A program made the position numbers and the translations under genes. From contig CABSRC010000042.1 of NCBI GenBank assembly GCA_902480035.1, positions 1-12,702 of the forward strand: a stretch of 12,702 nucleotides of DNA. Reading direction: 5' to 3'. The stretch is from an uncultured Streptococcus sp. GTDB taxonomy: Bacteria; Bacillota; Bacilli; Lactobacillales; Streptococcaceae. Below the pieces are notes generated by a model, which did no database searches, was not told the DNA's origin, and saw only the letters and a program-made list of their open reading frames with translations. Each line of letters begins with the position of its first letter. Position 1 is the first letter of the stretch. Shown here piece by piece: positions 7,339-12,702 of this stretch.

Positions 7339-9501
7339 TTATTTTTTGACAAAAACATATTGTTTGCTGAGGAAATCTCCCTGAGGAAGAACGACGGTTA
7401 AGCCAGCATACATGAGCTCAGCTCCTGAATAGACTTGATCCGTCCCTTCTAAGCTATAGAGCGCATCTTCTTCCAACCCCTTGAGTTTCAGGGTCGGCTC
7501 GATCTCTTCAACCGTTGATAAGATTCGTACATAGGTTACAACCGTGCGGTCTTGATAAGTGAACTGGACGGCTGCTTGATTGCTACCTTGGCTTGGATTG
7601 ATCAAGCGGTAGTGTTTTCCGAATTGAACAAGTGGTCGAATCGTTTTGTAATGAGCAACTTGAGCTGCGATCCGATCCAACTCTTCTTGAGGAAGACTGG
7701 TTAGATCCAATTCATAGCCCAGATTTCCCATCATAGCTACATGACCTCGCGTTTCAAGTGGTGTCATCCGCCCCATCTGGTGATTTGGCACTGCTGATAC
7801 GTGAGCTCCCATAGAAATGGTAGGATAGAGGTAGCTAGAACCATACTGGATCGGAAGTCTGGCAATGGCATCCGTATTGTCACTCGCCCATACCTGCGGG
7901 AAGTAACGCATCATACCGAGGTCATTGCGACCACCACCACCGGAGCAAGACTCAAAGAGGATGTTGTCGTACTTCTCTGTCAAGTAAGAAACCACTTCAT
8001 AGAGACCTAAAATATAAGCATGGGATTGCATCTTGGTTTCAACGTGGGTTTTACCATTTCCAAGTTTGGTGATATTGCGGTTCATATCCCATTTGATATA
8101 GTCGATCTCATGCTTTCCAAGTAAGTCATCCAAGACCTGCTTGATACAAGAAACCACTTCTTTATTTGCGAAATCGAGTACTAGTTGATTCCGTGAATAG
8201 GTGTGTTCGTAGCCTGGGACTTGAATAGCCCAGTCCGGATGAGCCCGATAGAGGTCGCTATCAACAGAAATCATTTCTGGCTCCACCCAAAGGCCAAATT
8301 GAAGTCCCTTGTCATGGATGCCTTGGATCAGTTCTGCTAGGCTTCCTCCTAATTTTTCTTCATTGACAGTCCAGTCACCAAGGGCCCGATTATCATCATA
8401 GCGATTGCCAAACCAGCCATCATCAAGAACAAAGAGTTCGATCCCCACTTTTTGAGCTTCGTCTGCTAGCTCCAATAATTTGTCTTTTTTGAAATCAAAG
8501 TAGGTCGCTTCCCAGTTGTTGATAAGAATTGGACGTTCTTTATGGGCAAACTGGCTAGGAATGATATGGTTTTGGACAAATGCTTGACTCTCTTGACTGA
8601 GACCGGTCAATCCCTTATGGGAGTATGTGATCATGGCCACTGGCGTATCAAAGCTCTGATTGGATTCCAATTCCCAAGCGAAGTTTTCAGGATTGATCCC
8701 CAATCCAACCCGAACTTCATTGAGTTGATTTTTCTGAACAAATCCTTCAAAATTCCCACTGTAGAGCAGTTGGAAGGCCAGAGCAGACCCCGCATCTTCT
8801 GTCACTTCATGATCGGCAAGAATGAGGGCTGGAGTCTGGGCGTGTCCAGAAGCACCACGGTTGGAGCTGATGGAGAAGATTCCTTGCTCCACTTGCTGAC
8901 GGCGAACTGTTTTTTCTCTCGCATAGGCTCCTTGCAGAGTGATGATATCGTAATCACTGGCTGGCAGATCGGCCAACACACTGAGAGCCTTTTGGATCAC
9001 AACCTTTTCATCACTACAGTTTTCAATCTTTGAGAAGCTAGTGATGGTTGCCCGATCCTCGTAGGCGGTGTAGTAGAGGGTCAACCGCAAGGCCGCTTGA
9101 TCATCTTCAAAGACCAGTGCTAAAGTTTCGGCTTTATCTACTGAGTGAGGGTTCGGAAGACCGGCCGCCTCAACACTGCCAGAGTAGATATTGGCTCCGA
9201 CATAAAGGAAATCCGTCACCTCTGTAACGCCGTGCTGGATCTGAATAGACGGCTTTCGAAAATCTCCTAGTCCGTGCTGTCCCAAGACCTGTCGCTGGGT
9301 ATCTAGACTAAAAGTTCGATTGTCAGGTGTTGGATTTCCAGCGAAAGCATGGTCCTTCTCATGCACCGTATTGGAAAAATGATAGGACGGAATCGGACGT
9401 CCCAAATGCTTGAGCATCAGGTAGCCATCTCGATTTTCAAGGATGAGGCTCAGTCCCTTACTTTCTACATAGAACAAATTTTGTTCGATACGAATTACCA
9501 T
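7339..9501 (-). CDS. aga: Alpha-galactosidase (GH36)
   Basis: This cytoplasmic enzyme hydrolyses terminal alpha-1,6-galactose from melibiose, raffinose and stachyose. The product is 720 residues, the usual length for bacterial GH36. A beta-sandwich N-terminal region (about 1-320) precedes the barrel. The barrel has LDDGWFGNRYDDNRALGDW (359-377), YIKWDMNR with nucleophile D472 (468-475), CSGGGGRNDLGMMRY (519-533) and WASDNTDAI with acid/base D541 (538-546). An alternative start at 9513 would sit where the ribosome binding site begins. I chose 9501 because GGAGG lies 5 nt upstream and MVIRIEQN fits the family. It is the first gene of the operon, divergent from msmR. No signal peptide is present, so sugars must be imported before cleavage. 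Confidence 0.95.
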   Translation of the reverse strand: MVIRIEQNLFYVESKGLSLILENRDGYLMLKHLGRPIPSYHFSNTVHEKDHAFAGNPTPDNRTFSLDTQRQVLGQHGLGDFRKPSIQIQHGVTEVTDFLYVGANIYSGSVEAAGLPNPHSVDKAETLALVFEDDQAALRLTLYYTAYEDRATITSFSKIENCSDEKVVIQKALSVLADLPASDYDIITLQGAYAREKTVRRQQVEQGIFSISSNRGASGHAQTPALILADHEVTEDAGSALAFQLLYSGNFEGFVQKNQLNEVRVGLGINPENFAWELESNQSFDTPVAMITYSHKGLTGLSQESQAFVQNHIIPSQFAHKERPILINNWEATYFDFKKDKLLELADEAQKVGIELFVLDDGWFGNRYDDNRALGDWTVNEEKLGGSLAELIQGIHDKGLQFGLWVEPEMISVDSDLYRAHPDWAIQVPGYEHTYSRNQLVLDFANKEVVSCIKQVLDDLLGKHEIDYIKWDMNRNITKLGNGKTHVETKMQSHAYILGLYEVVSYLTEKYDNILFESCSGGGGRNDLGMMRYFPQVWASDNTDAIARLPIQYGSSYLYPTISMGAHVSAVPNHQMGRMTPLETRGHVAMMGNLGYELDLTSLPQEELDRIAAQVAHYKTIRPLVQFGKHYRLINPSQGSNQAAVQFTYQDRTVVTYVRILSTVEEIEPTLKLKGLEEDALYSLEGTDQVYSGAELMYAGLTVVLPQGDFLSKQYVFVKK

Positions 9502-9569
9502 ATCTTCCTCCATTGGACCCTAAAAATATCACTATGTATTTTTATATTTAGTTCCAATATTTTTCTTTT

Positions 9570-9599
9570 TTTACATGTCTTTATTTTACATTATGTAAA
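9570..9599. repeat. TTTACAT half-sites, candidate MsmR operator
   Basis: TTTACAT occurs at 9570-9576 and again at 9585-9591, spaced 15 bp. An inverted copy ATGTAAA follows at 9593-9599. The last two form a 7-1-7 palindrome that runs into the cre-like site. AraC-family activators bind repeated half-sites next to the promoter they control, so this is the best candidate for MsmR binding. Binding itself is inference. Confidence 0.4.
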
Positions 9600-9607
9600 C
9601 GCTTTCG
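9594..9607. promoter_or_regulatory. cre-like site in the aga-msmR region
   Basis: TGTAAACGCTTTCG matches the cre consensus TGWAANCGNTNWCA at 13 of 14 positions, with only the final A replaced by G. It lies upstream of both start codons and overlaps the TTTACAT palindrome, so CcpA and MsmR could compete. Glucose repression of the msm operon would follow, as is known for related loci. Binding has not been shown here. Confidence 0.65.
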
Positions 9608-9661
9608 GAAATAGAATTTTGTTGGGCTTATATGGTAAAATGTTAGGTAGGAGGTTTACCT

Positions 9662-10495
9662 ATGTTAGTCTTTTCTGAATACCAAACCGACACTATTGAT
9701 CTAGCCCTTGATTTTTACGGCTACGAAGATTGCCCCAAGAATTATGAATTTGGTCCTAGCTTTCGAGACAATTTTGTTCTGCATTTTATCACCAAGGGAA
9801 AAGGTGTCTTTCACATCAATAAAAATGAAATCCATTTAGAAGCCGGGGATCTCTTCCTTCTCCCTAAAAATATGGTGACCTACTACCAGGCAGACGCAGA
9901 AGATCCTTGGTCCTACTACTGGATTGGGATTAGCGGCACCAAGGTGAGTGATTTCATGCGCTTTTCAACCTTACATGCCAAAGGCTTTCTAAAGAAAACA
10001 GAGGTGGACACAGAGAGAATTGGACTATTTATGGAGCAACTTGTCCACAAGGCAGAGGACTCTAAGATGACCTCGCACTACCAACTCCACCTTCTCTCTC
10101 AGATCTATGAACTGCTATTTCTTATCAGTGAAGTGGCACCCGATATCCATCGGAGCCACCCATCTCCAACCTATCAACTCTACCTGACCTGCAAACATGT
10201 GATTGAGACGCATTACGCTAAAGAGCATCTCAGTATTCAAGAGATCGCCGATGACCTCAATGTCCATCGGTCTTACCTGACAACTGTTTTTAAGGAGTTT
10301 CACCAGATCTCTCCCAAGGAATTCCTGCACTCGGTCCGCATGCAACGGGCCCAGCAGTTGCTGACCAACACAGACGAAAGCATCAAGATTGTTGCTTACT
10401 CGGTTGGCTTCTCAGATCCCCTCTATTTTTCAAAGGCCTTTAAGGCCTATAGCCACCTAACTCCTAGCCAATATCGCAGCAAACATAAAATTTAG
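9662..10495 (+). CDS. msmR: AraC-family transcriptional activator MsmR (RafR-type)
   Basis: This is the probable sugar-responsive activator of the divergent aga-msmEFG-gtfA operon. The 277-residue protein has an N-terminal cupin-like sensing domain (about 15-90; GKGVFHINKNEIHLEAGDLFLLP at 46-68 is typical) and a C-terminal pair of helix-turn-helix motifs. The first is about 190-211 (SIQEIADDLNVHRSYLTTVFK). The second is about 239-262 (SIKIVAYSVGFSDPLYFSKAFK), ending in the AraC hallmark TPSQYR (267-272). AGGAGG lies 7 nt before the ATG. Length and position opposite aga match MsmR of S. mutans and RafR of S. pneumoniae. The inducer is probably an alpha-galactoside, which is known for the family rather than visible here. 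Confidence 0.92.
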   Translation: MLVFSEYQTDTIDLALDFYGYEDCPKNYEFGPSFRDNFVLHFITKGKGVFHINKNEIHLEAGDLFLLPKNMVTYYQADAEDPWSYYWIGISGTKVSDFMRFSTLHAKGFLKKTEVDTERIGLFMEQLVHKAEDSKMTSHYQLHLLSQIYELLFLISEVAPDIHRSHPSPTYQLYLTCKHVIETHYAKEHLSIQEIADDLNVHRSYLTTVFKEFHQISPKEFLHSVRMQRAQQLLTNTDESIKIVAYSVGFSDPLYFSKAFKAYSHLTPSQYRSKHKI

Positions 10496-10545
10496 TAAAA
10501 ATTTATTTCTTTTTACTAGCATTTAGAGTATACTGGAACTAGTAA
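10493..10545 (+). promoter_or_regulatory. Overlapping inverted repeats and -10 box before the LacI-family gene
   Basis: TAGTAAAAA (10493-10501, starting at the msmR stop codon) pairs with TTTTTACTA (10510-10518), 9 bp with an 8-nt loop. The second arm also contains TTACTAG (10513-10519), which pairs with CTAGTAA (10539-10545), 7 bp across 19 nt. A TATACT -10 box (10529-10534) lies between the last two, but no good -35 is seen. The repeats could be regulator half-sites or alternative RNA hairpins. Confidence 0.45.
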
Positions 10546-10562
10546 GCAATAAAGGATGAACT

Positions 10563-11570
10563 ATGGCAACGATTAAAGACATTGCAGAAAAAGCAGGCGT
10601 TTCTCAGGCAACGGTTTCTCGCGTCCTCAACCAGGATGCGACCTTATCGGTTGGTGAAGACACGCGCAGTCGGATTCTTCGCATCGCTGAGGACCTGCAT
10701 TACCAAAAGAAAAGCCGCAAAACAGCGCCTCAACCAGTCGAAGATTCTCATAAAATCGTCATCTTTGAATGGTACACGCGCGAAGAAGAATTAGAGGACC
10801 TCTACTACTATGCCATTCGGATGGGCTTGGAGAAACAAGCCCAGGAATTAGGCTATGAGATCTTTCGTATCTTTAACAAGGACGATTGGTCTTTGATTCA
10901 GGAGGCAGACGGCATTATTGCTCTTGGAAAATTCAGTCCCAAGACCATTCAAGATCTAGAAAGCTACGGCAAACCCCTGATCTTTGTCGATAGCAATACC
11001 CTCTATCTGGGGCATTCTTGCGTGACGACAGATTTAGAAGATTCTGTTATCACCGCTATCGAGCATTTCCTTGAGCATCATCACAAGGAGATCGGACTCT
11101 TGGTTGGTCAAGAAGAGACCGCAGATGCGACACCGCTTCAGATGGATCCTCGTCAACGAGTCTTTCAACAGTTTCTCACGGAAAAAGGGCTTTATGAGGA
11201 GCGCTTTGTCGCTGTCGGTCAGTTCTCAACTGAGTCAGGCTATCAGATGATGGAGCAGCTGATTCAAGCACTGGGCGACGACTTGCCAACTGCCTTTTTC
11301 ATGGCCAGTGATGCCATTGCTGTTGGGGCCCTTCGGTCCCTTCAGGAGCACCAAATCGCTGTGCCTGATCGCGTCAGTCTCATTTCCTTCAATGATACCT
11401 CGATTGCTAAGTATGTCTTTCCTGCCCTCTCTACAGTGACCGTCTACACAGAAGAAATGGGCAAGCAAGCCATTCAGCTGTTGCGGCAAACCTTTCAAGG
11501 AAGTCAACCAAGTGTTCCCTGCATGGTCAAATTAGCCACCAAACTGACGATTCGAGACAGCAGTCGCTAG
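10563..11570 (+). CDS. LacI/GalR-family transcriptional regulator
   Basis: This 335-residue protein is a sugar-responsive DNA-binding regulator. Residues 3-27 (TIKDIAEKAGVSQATVSRVLNQDAT) are the LacI helix-turn-helix, and a hinge helix lies near 35-48 (TRSRILRIAEDLHY). The periplasmic-binding-protein-like effector domain covers about 64-335. It includes the FMASDAIAVGALRSLQEHQIAVPDRVSLISFND block (246-277) that closes the sugar cleft. The acidic early segment FEWYTREEELEDLYYY resembles the GalR/EbgR-like branch in Firmicutes. AAAGGA lies 7 nt upstream of the ATG. It lies between msmR and birA, and its stop codon is part of the birA ribosome binding site. Its target is unknown: itself, the msm operon or the GH3 gene are local candidates. 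Confidence 0.9.
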   Translation: MATIKDIAEKAGVSQATVSRVLNQDATLSVGEDTRSRILRIAEDLHYQKKSRKTAPQPVEDSHKIVIFEWYTREEELEDLYYYAIRMGLEKQAQELGYEIFRIFNKDDWSLIQEADGIIALGKFSPKTIQDLESYGKPLIFVDSNTLYLGHSCVTTDLEDSVITAIEHFLEHHHKEIGLLVGQEETADATPLQMDPRQRVFQQFLTEKGLYEERFVAVGQFSTESGYQMMEQLIQALGDDLPTAFFMASDAIAVGALRSLQEHQIAVPDRVSLISFNDTSIAKYVFPALSTVTVYTEEMGKQAIQLLRQTFQGSQPSVPCMVKLATKLTIRDSSR

Positions 11571-11584
11571 GAGGTCTTAGTCTT

Positions 11585-12526
11585 ATGAAAACACACGAAA
11601 TCCTCTTTCAAACCCTTTCTCAGGCAGATGATTATGTCAACGGGGAACAGTTGGCAAAAGAATTAGGCGTTTCCCGCACCTCTATCTGGAAGGCCATCCA
11701 ACGTCTAGAAAAAGATGGGGTCGTCATCGAATCCCTAAAAAAGAAGGGCTATAAACTAATCTCAGGCGATATTCTGCTTCCTGAGGTCATCGCAAGCAAT
11801 ACCCAGTTGACCGTTACTTTGAATGAAGAATGTAGTTCTACCCAATTGGACGCAAAATTAGGCATGGAAGCCCATAAAGAGGGCAGGGCTCTCTACCTGG
11901 CCAAGTCCCAATCTGCTGGAAAGGGCCGCTTTGGTCGCGACTACTACTCTCCTGATCAAGGCGGCATCTATATGTCTCTTCATCTCAAGCCCCAACTCCC
12001 ACCTGCGGAGCTCCCCCCTTATACTTTGATGGTCGCAGGAGCCATCTATAAGGCTATTAAAAATCTGACCCTGATCGATATCGATATCAAGTGGGTAAAT
12101 GATATTTATTACCGAAATAAAAAAATTGGGGGAATATTAACCGAAGCCATTACCTCGATTGAAACTGGCCTTGTCACGGATGTCATTATCGGAGTCGGCT
12201 TTAATATGGCTATCTCTACTTTCCCTGAAGAGCTAAAAAACAAGGCTGGTTCCTTATTTAAAGGGCCTTGCCCCATCACTCGAAATAGCCTCATCTGCGA
12301 AATCTGGAAAGAATTTTTCCAAACGGATATCGATGAACTGGTCTACCTCTACAAAGAGCGTTCCCTGGTCTTAGGACGAACGGTCACTTTTGAGCAGAAC
12401 CAGCAGACCTATCAGGGCCTCGCCAAAGACATCTCCGATACTGGCCAACTATTGGTCCAATTGGATAAACAAGAAGAAATCTGGCTCAATAGCGGAGAAA
12501 TCTCCCTCAAGCAGTGGGATCTATAA
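11585..12526 (+). CDS. birA: Bifunctional biotin-protein ligase / biotin repressor BirA
   Basis: The enzyme makes biotinyl-AMP and attaches biotin to carboxylases such as the acetyl-CoA carboxylase carrier protein. An N-terminal winged helix (about 5-58, with VSRTSIWKAIQRLEKDG) should also repress biotin-related genes. The catalytic domain has ECSSTQLDA (82-90), the adenylate loop GKGRFGR (112-118), KWVND (169-173) and KKIGGILTE with likely catalytic K180 (179-187). A short C-terminal SH3-like domain follows (about 268-313). The length of 313 residues is normal for the two-domain class. It begins 14 nt after the LacI-family gene. The AGGAGG ribosome binding site overlaps that gene's stop, with a rather long 10-nt spacing, suggesting translational coupling. 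I recall a birA-like gene beside rafR in S. pneumoniae. Confidence 0.94.
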   Translation: MKTHEILFQTLSQADDYVNGEQLAKELGVSRTSIWKAIQRLEKDGVVIESLKKKGYKLISGDILLPEVIASNTQLTVTLNEECSSTQLDAKLGMEAHKEGRALYLAKSQSAGKGRFGRDYYSPDQGGIYMSLHLKPQLPPAELPPYTLMVAGAIYKAIKNLTLIDIDIKWVNDIYYRNKKIGGILTEAITSIETGLVTDVIIGVGFNMAISTFPEELKNKAGSLFKGPCPITRNSLICEIWKEFFQTDIDELVYLYKERSLVLGRTVTFEQNQQTYQGLAKDISDTGQLLVQLDKQEEIWLNSGEISLKQWDL

Positions 12527-12544
12527 AATAGACCAACAACTCAA

Positions 12545-12582
12545 AAAAGAGTCTGGGACAAAACGCTGTCTCAGACTCTTTT
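12545..12582. terminator. Bidirectional terminator between birA and the right-edge frame
   Basis: AAAAGAGTCTGGGACA (12545-12560) pairs with TGTCTCAGACTCTTTT (12567-12582): 16 pairs including one G-T, with a 6-nt loop. T runs flank it on both strands (TTTTGTTT on plus, TTTTTTGAG on minus), so it can stop transcripts from either side. As I recall, AGAGTCTGGGAC-type hairpins recur between streptococcal genes. Confidence 0.88.
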
Positions 12583-12595
12583 GTTTGAAGAGTTA

Positions 12596-12702
12596 TCAAT
12601 AATCTTTAAAACATTTCTTGATATATTCTAAGCATATATCAAGTAAGAATTTGATAAATAATAATACAATTCCAATCTTCACAAACATGTAATATTTAAA
12701 TG
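12596..12702 (-). CDS. Partial hydrophobic reading frame at the right edge (3' end only)
   Basis: On the minus strand a frame open from the window edge ends in TGA at 12596-12598. It gives about 34 residues: a hydrophobic stretch (MFVKIGIVLLFIKFLLDI) and then a basic tail (YIKKCFKDY). This looks like a membrane helix at the C-terminus of a protein, or a very small membrane protein. No ribosome binding site precedes the internal ATG, so a longer protein starting outside the window is more likely. Support comes from the bidirectional terminator 13 nt past the stop. The DNA is very AT-rich, so chance is possible. I do not recognise the family. Confidence 0.4.
   Translation of the reverse strand, partial: FKYYMFVKIGIVLLFIKFLLDICLEYIKKCFKDY
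12617..12643. repeat. AT-rich perfect inverted repeat near the right edge
   Basis: CTTGATATAT (12617-12626) and ATATATCAAG (12634-12643) form a perfect 10-bp stem with a 7-nt loop. It lies inside the partial minus-strand frame and lacks a following T run on either strand, so I do not call it a terminator. In such AT-rich sequence it may have no function. Confidence 0.4.

Larger units (their letters stand above)
9502..9661. promoter_or_regulatory. Divergent control region between aga and msmR
   Basis: These 160 AT-rich bases must hold both promoters. For msmR, an extended -10 (TG at 9633-9634, TAAAAT at 9636-9641) leaves a short leader ending in AGGAGG. No good -35 box is seen. For aga, I find only a weak minus-strand -10 candidate TATAAA (9541-9546) without a matching -35, which suits an activator-dependent promoter. 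An AT-rich inverted repeat TAAAAATA/TATTTTTA (9521-9528, 9537-9544) lies in the probable aga leader. Confidence 0.6.

Noticed and set aside
8542..9033. A 163-codon plus-strand open frame opposite aga
   Set aside because: It is antisense to the conserved alpha-galactosidase and shows no domain, RBS or promoter of its own.
9662..12526. Genomic island or recent horizontal transfer around msmR, the LacI-family gene and birA
   Set aside because: No integrase, tRNA, attachment repeat or obvious change in codon use is visible, and the genes are tightly packed like the rest of the window.

Overview
The window looks like chromosomal DNA of an oral Streptococcus. The grounds are an MsmR/Aga/MsmEFG/GtfA gene set of streptococcal type, an LPxTG-anchored surface enzyme, strong AGGAG-type ribosome binding sites and compact, low-GC gene packing. 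The gene order resembles the S. mutans msm and S. pneumoniae raf loci as I remember them. I cannot fix the species by reading alone.

Layout from left to right. (1) On the minus strand, a sortase-anchored glycoside hydrolase family 3 protein of the NagZ type (114-2525) has its own promoter, and a catabolite-repression-type operator (cre) overlaps the -35 box. (2) Also on the minus strand is the operon aga - msmE - msmF - msmG - gtfA (9501 down to 2651). It encodes an alpha-galactosidase, a lipoprotein sugar binder, two ABC permeases and sucrose phosphorylase. Gaps between genes are 13-14 nt, except for a 244-nt gap with strong hairpin potential before gtfA. A hairpin terminator follows gtfA. 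(3) A 160-nt divergent control region (9502-9661) holds a cre-like site and repeated TTTACAT half-sites. (4) On the plus strand are msmR (AraC family), a LacI/GalR-family regulator and birA (biotin ligase/repressor), ending in a bidirectional terminator. A partial, convergent, hydrophobic reading frame enters from the right edge on the minus strand.

How the parts work together: the MsmE lipoprotein captures raffinose, melibiose or related alpha-galactosides and MsmFG import them. The ATPase is not encoded here and must be supplied from elsewhere. Aga releases galactose, and with raffinose leaves sucrose, which GtfA phosphorolyses to glucose-1-phosphate and fructose. MsmR is the expected sugar-responsive activator, and the cre-like sites point to CcpA repression. 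The LacI-family gene between msmR and birA is an extra regulator whose target is unknown. The cell-wall GH3 enzyme probably removes terminal beta-GlcNAc from outside glycans or muropeptides and shares the catabolite-control logic.

I see no tRNA, rRNA, CRISPR array, transposase or phage gene. All complete genes appear intact. The window is mostly a well-understood sugar locus. The more unusual items are the surface NagZ-type enzyme, the structured msmG-gtfA spacer, the overlapping inverted repeats before the LacI gene and that regulator itself.
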